Origin: SIG603 sp964370405
GTDB lineage: Bacteria > Bacillota > Clostridia > Oscillospirales > Acutalibacteraceae
Direction of reading: 5' to 3'
Assembly (NCBI GenBank): GCA_964370405.1
Contig: CAYJJB010000001.1
Location: 1-64,000, forward strand
DNA length: 64,000 nt
Part shown: piece after piece, positions 32,134 through 41,104 of the stretch
Layout of the letters: every line of letters begins with the position of its first letter
How positions within the stretch are numbered: position 1 is the stretch's first letter
Translations under genes and position numbers: made by a program
Notes under the pieces: model-generated
What the model was told of the DNA's origin: nothing
The model's database searches: none
The model's input: the letters and a program-made list of their open reading frames with translations, nothing else

Positions 32134-32196
32134 AATATATATAATAAATTTAGTTTATTTTTCGGAGTAAATCCGAATGGAAAGGATGTCAAATAT

Positions 32197-32754
32197 ATGA
32201 TTTCAGCAGGAGATTTTAGAAATGGCGTAACATTTGAAATGGATGGAAACGTTGTTTCAATTATTGAGTTCCAACACGTAAAACCAGGTAAAGGTGCTGC
32301 GTTTGTTAGAACAAAAATTAGAAATGTTATGACAGGAGCAGTTACAGAAAAAACATTTAACCCAAATGAAAAATTCCCACCAGCATTTGTAGAGAGAAAA
32401 GACATGCAATATCTTTACAGCGATGGAGATTTATATTACTTTATGGACGTTGAGTCTTATGAGCAAATTCCAATTAGCTCAAGCGTTTTAGGCGATAACT
32501 TTAAATTTGTAAAAGAGAATATGGAGTGTAAAGTTCTTTCTTACAAAGGAAGTGTTTTCGGTGTTGAGCCTCCAAACTTTGTTGATTTAGTAATCACACA
32601 AACAGACCCAGGCTTTAAAGGCGACACAGCTACTAACGCAACAAAACCAGCTATCCTAGAAACAGGAGCAGAGGTTAAAGTTCCACTATTTATAGACGAA
32701 GGTGAATTAATCCAAATAGACACTAGAACTGGTGACTATATGGGAAGAGCTTAA
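32197..32754 (+). CDS. efp: elongation factor P
   Basis: A 185-aa three-domain translation factor that rescues ribosomes stalled at polyproline stretches. The KOW-like domain I carries the modified Lys in HVKPGKGAAFVRTKI (Lys32), as in the Bacillus enzyme where it bears 5-aminopentanol. The remaining features are RKDMQYLYSDGDLYYFMD, the domain III hallmark NFVDLVITQTDPGFKGDTA, and the C-terminal IDTRTGDYMGRA. ymfF and ymfH homologues, linked to that modification in Bacillus, are at 56918-59474. Start follows GGAAAGGATG. Confidence 0.97.
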   Translation: MISAGDFRNGVTFEMDGNVVSIIEFQHVKPGKGAAFVRTKIRNVMTGAVTEKTFNPNEKFPPAFVERKDMQYLYSDGDLYYFMDVESYEQIPISSSVLGDNFKFVKENMECKVLSYKGSVFGVEPPNFVDLVITQTDPGFKGDTATNATKPAILETGAEVKVPLFIDEGELIQIDTRTGDYMGRA

Positions 32755-32767
32755 AGGAGAAATCAAA

Positions 32768-33235
32768 ATGATGACAAATTTAGAAAGAGTAGCATATATC
32801 AAAGGTCTTGTTGAAGGTTTAGAGCTTAATGCAGACACCAAAGAAACAAAAGTTATTAAAGCTATGCTAGAACTTTTAGAAGACATGGCGTTTAGTATTC
32901 AAGATTTAGAAGACGATTTAGCAGAAGTTGACGAGAGAGTTGACGAAATTGACCGTGACCTAGGCGAAATTGAAGAAGATTTCTACGAAGTAGAGGGCGA
33001 CTGCAATTGCGGTGGCGACTGTGATTGTGGCGATGACTGCACTTGTGGTTTCGACGACGATGACTTTGATGACGACGATTTTTATGCAGAGGTTACTTGC
33101 CCTACTTGTAATGACACAATAGAGCTAAATTCACAAATGCTAGAAGAGGGTTCAATAAATTGCCCAAACTGTGATGAACTTTTAGAGTTTGACATGGATT
33201 TTGAAGAAGACGATGAAGAGAGCACAGAAGCTTAA
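32768..33235 (+). CDS. CD1247 N-terminal domain protein with CxC repeats and zinc ribbon
   Basis: A 155-aa acidic protein. Residues 1-75 match the CD1247 N-terminal domain (NLERVAYIKGLVEGLELN, then LLEDMAFSIQDLEDDLAEV) and form a coiled coil. Residues about 81-95 hold three CxC pairs at 6-residue intervals (CNC, CDC, CTC), followed by an Asp-rich run. The end is a zinc ribbon: CPTC about 30 residues before CPNC. No catalytic motif is seen; a metal-binding or regulatory protein is likely. The ATG at 32768 lies 8 nt from AAGGAG, which overlaps the efp stop, so it is coupled to efp. Function unknown. Confidence 0.88.
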   Translation: MMTNLERVAYIKGLVEGLELNADTKETKVIKAMLELLEDMAFSIQDLEDDLAEVDERVDEIDRDLGEIEEDFYEVEGDCNCGGDCDCGDDCTCGFDDDDFDDDDFYAEVTCPTCNDTIELNSQMLEEGSINCPNCDELLEFDMDFEEDDEESTEA

Positions 33236-33245
33236 ATGAATTTTT

Positions 33246-33281
33246 AGCGGAGTTATGACAAATCATAACTCCGCTTTTTTT
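33246..33281 (+). terminator. rho-independent terminator of efp operon
   Basis: A 13-bp perfect stem (33246-33258 with 33263-33275), CAAA loop, then TTTTTT, 11 bp after the stop codon at 33235. Confidence 0.92.
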
Positions 33282-33329
33282 GGTTATTTTGTCGTATATA
33301 GATTGTGTAAACTTTGTATAAAATGTGTA

Positions 33330-33358
33330 TTGTTTTGTTTTAAATTTACAGATATAAT
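33330..33358 (+). promoter_or_regulatory. predicted sigma-A promoter of the GH3/beta-PGM pair
   Basis: TTGTTT (33330-33335) and TATAAT (33353-33358) with a 17-bp spacer; the start codon at 33391 follows a GGAGGAG site. Confidence 0.6.
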
Positions 33359-33390
33359 AAACTTGTATATTATTATGGAGGAGATTAAAA

Positions 33391-35103
33391 ATGATAGATT
33401 TAACAAAAAAACCGTTTTATTTGGAAGAAAAAGACATTAAATGGGTGGAAGAAACATTAAAAGGAATGAGTGCAGAAGAAAAATTAAGACAGCTCTTCTT
33501 TTTAATTGCTTACAGCGCAGACGATGAGTATTTAAAGGGCTTGTCTTGTGAGAGCATAGGTGGATTTATGTGTAGAACTATGCCACCTGAAGAAATTATA
33601 AAGACAAATGCATACATGCAACAAAAAAGCAAAATTCCGCTACTTATAGCTGCAAACCTAGAGGCAGGCGGAAACGGTGCTGTTGCTGGGGGCACAAAAA
33701 TCGGACGTCAAATGCAAGTTGGTGCTACAGCAGATGTTGATATGGCTGAAAAACTTGCAATTACCTGCGCAGAGCAAGGTTTAGCTGCAGGTGTTAACTA
33801 TAACTTTGCACCTATCACAGATTTAGATTACAATTTTAGAAATCCAATCACAAATACTAGAACTTTCGGAAGCAACGAGCAAATTGTTAAAGATTTTTCT
33901 GTAAAATTTGTTGAAGCCTCTCAAAAACTTGGAATGGCTACATCTCCAAAACATTTTCCAGGTGATGGAGTAGATGAAAGAGATCAACACCTTGTTACAA
34001 GCATTAACTCGCTTTCTTGCGAAGACTGGGACAAAACTTATGGTGAAGTTTATAAAGCTTGCATAGACGCAGGTGCGCTTACAATTATGATAGGTCATAT
34101 TATGCAACCTGCATACTCTAAAAAACTTAATCCTGCTTTAAAAGACGAGGATATTATGCCTGCAACACTTGCTCCTGAATTATTAAATGGACTACTTCGT
34201 GAAAAACTAGGCTTTAACGGCATGATAATTACAGATGCTACAACTATGGCAGGTATGACTATTCCTATGCCAAGAAGAAAAGCTGTACCTTACACAATTG
34301 CAAGCGGTTGCGACATGTTCTTGTTTACTAAAAACTTACAAGAAGACATAGACTTCATGATAGATGGCTATAAAGATGGAATTATCACAGATGAAAGACT
34401 TGATGAAGCTGTGACAAGAATTTTGGCAACAAAGGCATCAATTAAACTTCATGAAAAACAAGCAAGCGGAGAAATTATTCCAACACTTGAAAATCTTCAA
34501 AAAGTAATTTCTGATGATAAATATCTAGCATGGCGTGATGAGTGTGCCGACAAGGCAATTACACTTGTTAAAGAGCAAAAAGGCTTACTTCCTATTTCTA
34601 TAGAGAAAACACCTAGAGTTATGCTTTACGGAATTACACCATCGGGCGAGAGCTTCTTTGGAAGAAACGCTGATGCGGCAGATGTAGTACCGCATGTAAA
34701 AGCAAGGCTTGAAAAAGAAGGCTTTAAGGTTGATGTTTGGGAAGCACCAAAGGGTATGGAAGGCAGAATGCAAAGAATTAGTGATGTTACAGACAATTAT
34801 GATTTAATAATCTATTTTGCAAGCCTTTCTACAAAAAGCAATCAAACTACAGTAAGAATTGAGTGGGCGCAGCCTATGGGCGTAAACGTTCCACAGTTAA
34901 TACAAGATATTCCAACAATATTTGTATCGACTGAAAATCCATATCACCTACTTGATGTGCCAAGAGTAAAAACATTTATAAATACTTACAACTCAGAGCC
35001 TTGGGCGCTTGATGCTTTGGTTGATAAACTTTTAGGTAAATCAGAATTTAAAGGTATAAGCCCTGTAGATGCCTTCTGTGGCATGTGGGACACAAGACTG
35101 TAA
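33391..35103 (+). CDS. glycoside hydrolase family 3 protein (NagZ-like), cytosolic
   Basis: A 570-aa GH3 enzyme without signal peptide. The TIM barrel contains VNYNFAPITDLDYN, KHFPGDGVDERDQH (residues near 190-203; NagZ has KHFPGHGDTxxDSH, with the catalytic Asp-His dyad) and IITDATTMAGM with the nucleophile Asp near 284. A C-terminal alpha/beta sandwich (about 380-570) follows. This fits beta-N-acetylhexosaminidase or beta-glucosidase activity on imported sugars. The gene ends 11 bp before a beta-phosphoglucomutase gene, and since some NagZ-type GH3 enzymes act as phosphorylases, phosphorolysis is a possibility. Substrate is not determinable. Confidence 0.9.
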   Translation: MIDLTKKPFYLEEKDIKWVEETLKGMSAEEKLRQLFFLIAYSADDEYLKGLSCESIGGFMCRTMPPEEIIKTNAYMQQKSKIPLLIAANLEAGGNGAVAGGTKIGRQMQVGATADVDMAEKLAITCAEQGLAAGVNYNFAPITDLDYNFRNPITNTRTFGSNEQIVKDFSVKFVEASQKLGMATSPKHFPGDGVDERDQHLVTSINSLSCEDWDKTYGEVYKACIDAGALTIMIGHIMQPAYSKKLNPALKDEDIMPATLAPELLNGLLREKLGFNGMIITDATTMAGMTIPMPRRKAVPYTIASGCDMFLFTKNLQEDIDFMIDGYKDGIITDERLDEAVTRILATKASIKLHEKQASGEIIPTLENLQKVISDDKYLAWRDECADKAITLVKEQKGLLPISIEKTPRVMLYGITPSGESFFGRNADAADVVPHVKARLEKEGFKVDVWEAPKGMEGRMQRISDVTDNYDLIIYFASLSTKSNQTTVRIEWAQPMGVNVPQLIQDIPTIFVSTENPYHLLDVPRVKTFINTYNSEPWALDALVDKLLGKSEFKGISPVDAFCGMWDTRL

Positions 35104-35114
35104 GGAGAAATTAA

Positions 35115-35756
35115 ATGAAGTATAAAGCAGTTATATTTGACCTTGATGGCGTTATTGTACACACAGATAAATCTCACTACTTAGCATGGAAAGAAATTGC
35201 CGACAAAAAAGGTATTTATTTTGATGAAGTGATAAATAACCGCCTAAGGGGTGTTTCCAGAATGGAAAGTTTAGAGATAATACTTGAACGCCATGAGGGT
35301 AAGGCTTTAAGTGAAGAAGAAAAAGTTGAGCTTGCAAGTGAGAAAAACGAGAGCTATAAGCGTATGCTCATGCATTTAACTCCTAAAGATGTTGCGCCAG
35401 AAGTGTTGAAAGGCCTTGATTTTATTGCAGAAAAAGGGCTTAAAATGGGCATAGCGTCATCAAGCCAAAATGCAAAAACCATTTTAACTCAAATTGGCCT
35501 TATAGATAGGTTTGATGCAATTTGTGATGGCACAATGATAAAAAACACTAAACCACATCCAGAAGTATTTGCAAAGGCGGCAGAGATGCTCAGTTTTGAG
35601 CCAAAAGACTGCCTAGCGGTAGAAGATGCAGTATCAGGAGTAGAGTCCGCAAAAGCTGCTGGTATGGAAACTGTGGCAATAGGTGATGCGTCTGAAAATA
35701 AAGCAGGGGATTATAATATATTATCTTTTGATGAAATTTGCTCCTTAATCGTTTGA
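35115..35756 (+). CDS. pgmB: beta-phosphoglucomutase family HAD protein
   Basis: A 213-aa HAD enzyme converting beta-glucose 1-phosphate to glucose 6-phosphate. Motif I VIFDLDGVIVHTD has the nucleophile and general acid/base Asp pair, and is followed by the beta-PGM-specific SHYLAWKEIADKKGI and NNRLRGVSRMESLEIIL (substrate-specificity loop). Motif II is MGIASSSQNAKT, motif III has the Lys in NTKPHPEVF, and motif IV is CLAVEDAVSGVESAKAA. It is coupled to the GH3 gene (AAGGAG at the GH3 stop codon). beta-PGM partners typically are maltose, trehalose or other phosphorylases, which is informative about the GH3 neighbour. Confidence 0.92.
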   Translation: MKYKAVIFDLDGVIVHTDKSHYLAWKEIADKKGIYFDEVINNRLRGVSRMESLEIILERHEGKALSEEEKVELASEKNESYKRMLMHLTPKDVAPEVLKGLDFIAEKGLKMGIASSSQNAKTILTQIGLIDRFDAICDGTMIKNTKPHPEVFAKAAEMLSFEPKDCLAVEDAVSGVESAKAAGMETVAIGDASENKAGDYNILSFDEICSLIV

Positions 35757-35773
35757 GGAAAAGTATAAAATTA

Positions 35774-35815
35774 AAAAACACAGTCGAAAAGCGTATGCTA
35801 ATCGGCTGTGTTTTT
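35774..35815. terminator. terminator between pgmB and tsaD
   Basis: A 14-bp stem with one G-U wobble (35774-35787 with 35802-35815), 14-nt loop, flanked by A and T runs, between convergent genes. Probably works in both directions. Confidence 0.85.
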
Positions 35816-35818
35816 ATG

Positions 35819-36829
35819 TTATCCTAAATCGACAGATCTTTGTGCTCTAGCATTTAGGTCTTCTTTTGCTATATTTCCAGCTAAATATTCATAATATGCT
35901 TGTGCGCCTATCATAGCCGCATTGTCACCGCAAAGAGAAATATCAGGCATATAAAGTTCCCAGTTGTTTAACTCACACTCTTTTTTAAGCTCTCGCCTTA
36001 AATGCGAATTTGCACATACTCCACCTGCTATTACTATTTTTTTATAACCCTTATCTTTTGCAAGTTTTGAAAGTCTAGTGACAAGGCAGTCTACTACTGC
36101 ATATCTGAAACTTGCGGATAAATCGGGAATGTTTAGCTCTTCGCCTTTTTGTGCTGCGTTATGAATAATGTTTATAACAGAGGTTTTAAGTCCTGAAAAG
36201 CTAAAGTCGTACGGTCTTCCGTCAACCGATGGTCTTGGAAAAGTAAACACTGTGGGGTCGCCGCTTTCTGCTACTTTATCTAACATTATTCCGCCAGGGT
36301 ACGGCATACCCATACTCCGTGCAGCTTTGTCAAACGCTTCACCAGCTGCATCATCACAAGTTCTGCCTAGTATATGAAGTTTTGTATAGTCTTCTACCTC
36401 GATTATATGCGTGTGACCGCCTGATACTACCATGCATAAAAACGGTGGTTTTAAGTCTTTGTAACATAAATAGTTGGAGGCTATATGTCCTCTTAAATGA
36501 TGCACAGGCACTAGCGGTAAATTATTAGCAAGTGCTAATCCCTTTGCAAAATTTACTCCAACCAAGAGAGAGCCTATAAGCCCTGGTGCATAGGTTACAG
36601 CAATGGCATCTAATTCATCAGCTTTAAGACCAGCCGCTGTAAGGCTTTCCTCTACAACGCCAAATATTGACTCGCTATGTCTTCTTGAAGCAATTTCTGG
36701 TACAACGCCACCGTAAAGTTTATGCTCTTCTACTTGAGAAGCGACAATTGATGATAAAATTTTTCTTCCATCTTCAACCACTGCAGCAGCAGTTTCGTCG
36801 CAAGAGGATTCTATTGCAAGAATTTTCAT
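35819..36829 (-). CDS. tsaD: tRNA N6-threonylcarbamoyladenosine synthase subunit TsaD
   Basis: A 336-aa Kae1/Qri7-family protein that transfers the threonylcarbamoyl group to A37 of ANN-decoding tRNAs. The ASKHA fold starts ILAIESSCDETAAAVVEDG. Metal-binding His lie in VPVHHLRGHIASN; other marks are FLCMVVSGGHTHIIEV, DDAAGEAFDKAARSMGMPYPGG, VIAGGVCANSHLR and SLCGDNAAMIGA (last metal Asp). It follows rimI by 3 bp. TsaB and TsaE, its partners, usually sit upstream of rimI but are not in this window. Confidence 0.97.
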   Translation of the reverse strand: MKILAIESSCDETAAAVVEDGRKILSSIVASQVEEHKLYGGVVPEIASRRHSESIFGVVEESLTAAGLKADELDAIAVTYAPGLIGSLLVGVNFAKGLALANNLPLVPVHHLRGHIASNYLCYKDLKPPFLCMVVSGGHTHIIEVEDYTKLHILGRTCDDAAGEAFDKAARSMGMPYPGGIMLDKVAESGDPTVFTFPRPSVDGRPYDFSFSGLKTSVINIIHNAAQKGEELNIPDLSASFRYAVVDCLVTRLSKLAKDKGYKKIVIAGGVCANSHLRRELKKECELNNWELYMPDISLCGDNAAMIGAQAYYEYLAGNIAKEDLNARAQRSVDLG

Positions 36830-36832
36830 GTA

Positions 36833-37270
36833 TTAAAACTCCCTTCTTGTCATTATAAGTGCATCTTCTGTGGGCTTTTCATAGTAGTTTTTGCGTGTGC
36901 CCTCAACTTTAAATGACATTTTTTCATATAATTTTATTGCACTTTCATTACTCTTTCGTACTTCAAGGGTAATAAATTCACCTTTGCATTCAGAAACAAT
37001 ATCTATCAAAATTTCTAAAAGTCTTGTTGCAATTCCTTTTTTTCTGTACTCAGGTTTTACCGCTATATTATTTATATAATACTCTCCATATGTAACATGC
37101 ATACCTGCATATGCTGTTACTGTTTCATTGTCAAGCGCCACGATAAACACGCTGTTTTCATTATCAATTTCACTTTGAATTGATAGGTAGGACCAAGGGT
37201 TTGAAAAGCACTGCCTTTCAATTTTTTCAATTTGCTCAACATGTTTAATCGCTAGTTTTTCAATTGTCAT
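36833..37270 (-). CDS. rimI: ribosomal protein S18-alanine N-acetyltransferase RimI
   Basis: A 145-aa GNAT acetyltransferase. The acetyl-CoA binding motif is INNIAVKPEYRKKGIATRLL (Q/RxxGxG/A), preceded by NPWSYLSIQSEI and AYAGMHVTYGEYYI, and followed by ITLEVRKSNESAIKLYEKMSF, which matches RimI (LEVRxSNxxAxxLYxxxGF). The N-terminal helix IEKIERQCFSNPWS is also RimI-like. It overlaps the phosphatase gene by 11 bp and precedes tsaD by 3 bp. Confidence 0.93.
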   Translation of the reverse strand: MTIEKLAIKHVEQIEKIERQCFSNPWSYLSIQSEIDNENSVFIVALDNETVTAYAGMHVTYGEYYINNIAVKPEYRKKGIATRLLEILIDIVSECKGEFITLEVRKSNESAIKLYEKMSFKVEGTRKNYYEKPTEDALIMTRREF

Positions 37271-37703
37271 AATCGCTCACCACAAGAAGAAGTTGCTCTA
37301 AAAAATCTTTTACAACAACTAAAAGCTCATCCCTACATTCTCTATAAGTCTGTAAATCCTTGCCAAATGGGTCTGATATATGTTTTGGTACGAAAATTTT
37401 ATGTACATCAACTCCGCATTTTTGCAAAATATATGCATGGGTGTCGGACATTGTAAAATAAGCGTCGTAAAGTGCGACATGGCGAGGTGCAAAAACCTGC
37501 GCTTTTTTATCACTGATGTCAATGTCTATTTCATGGCAAGCTTCAACTGCGTTTTTTGCAGCGTCATCAAGTGCTCTTGCGTTAATTCCTGCACTGTCGC
37601 AACTTATGTTTTTTATTTCTCTTTCTTTTAAATATTTTCTGAAAATTCCTTCTGCCATAGGGCTTCTACAAGTGTTGCCCGAGCAGACAAATAGTACATT
37701 CAC
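37260..37703 (-). CDS. low molecular weight protein-tyrosine phosphatase (GTG start)
   Basis: A 147-aa LMW phosphatase with the P-loop VCSGNTCRSPMA (C-x5-R-S; catalytic Cys at about residue 7) and the general-acid region ISDPFGKDLQTYREC (DPFG/DPW loop). The chain from the ATG at 37727 would read MSFKEVIYVNVLF and place GAGG inside the gene; the GTG at 37703 lies 8 nt from GAGG and gives MNVLFVCSGN, so it is preferred. Such proteins (YwlE/PtpA type) can dephosphorylate Tyr or protein-arginine; which one applies here is unknown. Gene order rlmA-ptp-rimI-tsaD. Confidence 0.93.
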   Translation of the reverse strand: MNVLFVCSGNTCRSPMAEGIFRKYLKEREIKNISCDSAGINARALDDAAKNAVEACHEIDIDISDKKAQVFAPRHVALYDAYFTMSDTHAYILQKCGVDVHKIFVPKHISDPFGKDLQTYRECRDELLVVVKDFLEQLLLVVSDYDN

Positions 37704-37723
37704 GTAAATTACCTCTTTAAAAC

Positions 37724-38530
37724 TCATGATTTTTTATACACTAAAAAATCAAAGTGTATAATAGTTTTTAATTTATTTAATTCTTTAAGCCTGTTTGTGC
37801 CTTCTATAGTTGTTTTCCAGTAATACGGAGTCATAGAAAACAGTTCAAATATACTCTCGTTGTCAAAAAGCTCTATCTCGCTTTTTACTTCAATTCTCTC
37901 TTCAAAGGAAAAGCCTTGATATTCGGTGTGCTTTTTCTCGTTTTCATACGGCACATCATATAAAACTTCTTTCATTTCCCATAAATGTTTTTGACCAGGC
38001 ACTGCAATTATCATGTATCCACCTTTTTTTATTACCGATAAAAACTCTGCTTCTACAATAGGTGCAAATACATTTACAAGGCAGTTCACACTGTTTTTTT
38101 CAAATGGTATGTCAAATAAACTTGCTACAGCAAAGTTTATTTCTTTGTATTTTGCCGCTGCTAGCTTTACAGCAGATTTTGAAATGTCTATTCCAAAAAC
38201 TTCTCTGTTTTTACCTGTAAGCTTAGATGTATAATATCCTTCGCCACAGCCTGCATCTAAAATAATGTTACCTACACTCTTATCTAAAAGGGTATCAACT
38301 ATTTTAGAAAGCTCATTAACAAAAATATCATAATGGCCTTTTTCTAAAAAGCTTCGCCTTGCCCTTACCATTTCTGGGGTGTCACCTGGAAGCTTTGAGT
38401 TCATTTTATTAGACATTAGTAAATGTAAATATCCTTGTTTTGCAACATCAAAACTGTGGTTGTTTTCACATTTTGCACAGCCTGTGCTTAAAGTAAGTGC
38501 CATCTTGCAAATAGGGCAAGAAAAATTCAT
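37724..38530 (-). CDS. rlmA: 23S rRNA (guanine-N1)-methyltransferase RlmA family
   Basis: A 268-aa methyltransferase. The N-terminal zinc finger is CPICKMAL then CAKCENNHSFD (C-x2-C, C-x2-C/H), followed by VAKQGYLHLLMSNK, typical of RlmA. The SAM-binding motif I is IILDAGCGEGYYT, then VFGIDISKSAVKLAA. KLPGDTPEMVRARRSFL is also a RlmA signature. E. coli RlmA methylates G745 and Gram-positive RlmA(II) methylates G748 of 23S rRNA in helix 35. It ends 6 bp upstream of polA's end on the same strand and overlaps the phosphatase gene region. Confidence 0.93.
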   Translation of the reverse strand: MNFSCPICKMALTLSTGCAKCENNHSFDVAKQGYLHLLMSNKMNSKLPGDTPEMVRARRSFLEKGHYDIFVNELSKIVDTLLDKSVGNIILDAGCGEGYYTSKLTGKNREVFGIDISKSAVKLAAAKYKEINFAVASLFDIPFEKNSVNCLVNVFAPIVEAEFLSVIKKGGYMIIAVPGQKHLWEMKEVLYDVPYENEKKHTEYQGFSFEERIEVKSEIELFDNESIFELFSMTPYYWKTTIEGTNRLKELNKLKTIIHFDFLVYKKS

Positions 38531-38536
38531 GTTTCA

Positions 38537-41092
38537 TCACCCTTTCACTATATACCAGTTTTCGCCTATATCGGCATCTACTAAAAGTGGAACAGAAAGT
38601 TTTACTGCGTTTTCCATCTCGGCTTTAAGTAGCTCTTTAACTTCTTGTGCTTCATCTATAGGACACTCAACTATAAGTTCATCATGTACTTGCAAAATCA
38701 GTTTTGCCTTCATGTTTTTTAATGCCGCTTGAACTTTTATCATTGCAATTTTAATAATATCAGCTGCCGCCCCTTGTATTGGCATGTTTCTTGCAACACG
38801 TTCACCAAATGCCCTCATATTAAAGTTTCCACTTTTAAGTTCGGGTAAATATCTTCTTCTTCCAAAAATATCTTCAACATAGCCATCTTCTTTGGCTTTA
38901 GCAATTACATTTTCCATATATATTTTAATTCCAGAGAAATTTCTTAAATATTCATTTATATAATTTTCAGCCTCAAATCGGCTTACGCCTATGTCTTGAG
39001 AGAGTGAAAATGCGCCTATTCCATAAACTATGCCAAAGTTTACTGCCTTTGCGCTACTACGCATTTTAGATGTAACCATATCCTCAGGCATATTAAAAAC
39101 TCTTGCAGCGGTTGAGCGGTGAATGTCCTTGCCTTCTTTAAAAGCTTCGCACATAACTTCATCATTTGATACATGGGCAAGCACTCTAAGTTCAATTTGA
39201 GAATAGTCGGCGCCTACTAAGGTGTAACCTTCTTGTGCAACAAAAAATCGTCGCAACTCCCTGCCCAAATCAGTTCTAACAGGAATATTTTGCAAATTAG
39301 GCTCAGTTGATGAAATTCTGCCAGTTCTTGTTTCAGCTTGGTTAAAAGTTGAATGTATTCTTCCGTCATTTCCAACAACTTTTAATAATCCTTCACAGTA
39401 GGTGGAATTTAATTTTGCAAGTGTTCTATATTCTAAAATATCGTTTACTATAGGATAATCAAATCTAAGTTTTTCTAAAATTTCAGCACTTGTAGAATAT
39501 CCTGTTTTTGTCTTTTTGCCATGAGGCAAGCCCATTTTTTCAAAAAGAGCTTCACCAAGCTGCTTTGGCGAGTTTAAATTAAATTCAAATCCAACTTCTT
39601 CCATAACAGAGTTATGAAGTTCTAAAATTTTAATTTTTAAATTTTCTCCAAACTCTTTTATGCCTTTGCTGTCAACTTTAAATCCTACATTTTCCATCTC
39701 TGCCAAAACTTTTATTAGGGGCATTTCAATTTCGTCTAAAAGTTTCTTTTGATTGTTTTTTTCAATTTCATCAAGTAATTTTTTAGATATTTTTTCTATA
39801 TAATAAGCCTTTATAGCACATAAGTCTTCACTTTTTATTTGTGGTACTTGATACTCCAGCGCCAATTTTTCCACTTCATAGCTTGATGAAGATGGGTTTA
39901 AAAGGTAAGCGGCGATTAAAGTGTCAAGTTTTACAGATTTGATATCGCCCAAAATTTTTATTAGAGGTTTAAGGTCGTGGCAGTATTTTTCAATTTTTTC
40001 ATTACTACAAAAAGTTTTTAAAAATTCTTTTGTAGGCTTTATCCCAGTAACTTTTCCGTTTATGGAAAAGTACATAGTTTTTATATTTTCTTCTTCTAAT
40101 TCATAAGAAAAATATGCGGCACCAAGATCTTCAAGCATGGGCAGTACAGTAAATGCATGTTCAGTATATTTTACTTCACACTCACTTGCAGTTTCCTCTT
40201 TTGAAGAATTATCAGACTGTGCTCCATTTACTCCAAGCTTTTCCATAAGCTTGAAAAGTTCAAGCCTTACCATAAGTTTTGAAGCTTCTTCTGCGTTCAT
40301 TTCAGATTTAATGTATGAACTAATGTCTTTGTTTATGGGTGCATCTGTTTTAATTGTTCCAAGTTCATAACTTAAAAATGCATTATCTTTTGAATTTATA
40401 AGCTTTTCTTTCATGCCTTTTTTAATTTCTAAATCATCAATATTGTCATAAATATAAGAAAGGTTTTGATATTTTGTAATAAGTTCTTTTGCGCCTTTTT
40501 CACCAATTCCTAAGACTCCTGGTATGTTATCAGAGCTGACACCTTGTATTGCCTTAATGTCAATAAGTGCTTTTGGCTCTACTCCATAAACTTCCATGAT
40601 TTTATCTTCATCATATAAAGTTACAATTGACTGACCAAATTTAGTGGAGGCAAGCCTTACACTTGTCTTTTTGGATACAAGCTGTAAGCTATCTTTATCC
40701 CCTGTTGCAATGACACAGTCATGTCCTTCGTCTTCACAAGTTTTTGCCAAAGTTCCTAAGATATCGTCTGCCTCATATCCTTCACAAGTTACGAGTTTAT
40801 ACCCTAAGTACTCAAGCAGCTCTTTTAAAATTGGAAGCTGCATTGCAAGTTCTTGTGGCATACCTTTTCTAGTAGCTTTATAACCGTCATACATCTTATG
40901 GCGGAAAGTGGGCGCCTTTAAGTCAAAAGCTATGGCAATAGCTTGGGGATTTGTTTCATCTTTAATTTTTTCTAAAATGTTTAAAAAACCATATATAGCA
41001 TTTGTGAACTCTCCATTTTTTGTGGAAAGAATTTTTATGCCGTAAAAAGCTCTGTTTAAAATACTGTTACCGTCAAGCACTAATAGCTTCAT
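38537..41092 (-). CDS. polA: DNA polymerase I
   Basis: An 851-aa family A polymerase for repair and Okazaki fragment maturation. The 5' nuclease domain (1-290) starts KLLVLDGNSILNRAFYG and has EGYEADDILGTLA and GDKDSLQLV. The middle domain, AAYFSYELEEENIKTMYFSI, lacks the D-x-E of a 3'-5' exonuclease, so proofreading is absent, as in many Firmicutes. The polymerase has VGADYSQIELRVLAH, RSSAKAVNFGIVYG and LQVHDELIVE. An ATG at 41104 is in frame but lies over the GGAGG; the ATG at 41092 with 5-nt spacing is preferred. Confidence 0.96.
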   Translation of the reverse strand: MKLLVLDGNSILNRAFYGIKILSTKNGEFTNAIYGFLNILEKIKDETNPQAIAIAFDLKAPTFRHKMYDGYKATRKGMPQELAMQLPILKELLEYLGYKLVTCEGYEADDILGTLAKTCEDEGHDCVIATGDKDSLQLVSKKTSVRLASTKFGQSIVTLYDEDKIMEVYGVEPKALIDIKAIQGVSSDNIPGVLGIGEKGAKELITKYQNLSYIYDNIDDLEIKKGMKEKLINSKDNAFLSYELGTIKTDAPINKDISSYIKSEMNAEEASKLMVRLELFKLMEKLGVNGAQSDNSSKEETASECEVKYTEHAFTVLPMLEDLGAAYFSYELEEENIKTMYFSINGKVTGIKPTKEFLKTFCSNEKIEKYCHDLKPLIKILGDIKSVKLDTLIAAYLLNPSSSSYEVEKLALEYQVPQIKSEDLCAIKAYYIEKISKKLLDEIEKNNQKKLLDEIEMPLIKVLAEMENVGFKVDSKGIKEFGENLKIKILELHNSVMEEVGFEFNLNSPKQLGEALFEKMGLPHGKKTKTGYSTSAEILEKLRFDYPIVNDILEYRTLAKLNSTYCEGLLKVVGNDGRIHSTFNQAETRTGRISSTEPNLQNIPVRTDLGRELRRFFVAQEGYTLVGADYSQIELRVLAHVSNDEVMCEAFKEGKDIHRSTAARVFNMPEDMVTSKMRSSAKAVNFGIVYGIGAFSLSQDIGVSRFEAENYINEYLRNFSGIKIYMENVIAKAKEDGYVEDIFGRRRYLPELKSGNFNMRAFGERVARNMPIQGAAADIIKIAMIKVQAALKNMKAKLILQVHDELIVECPIDEAQEVKELLKAEMENAVKLSVPLLVDADIGENWYIVKG

Positions 41093-41104
41093 AAAATCCT
41101 CCAT

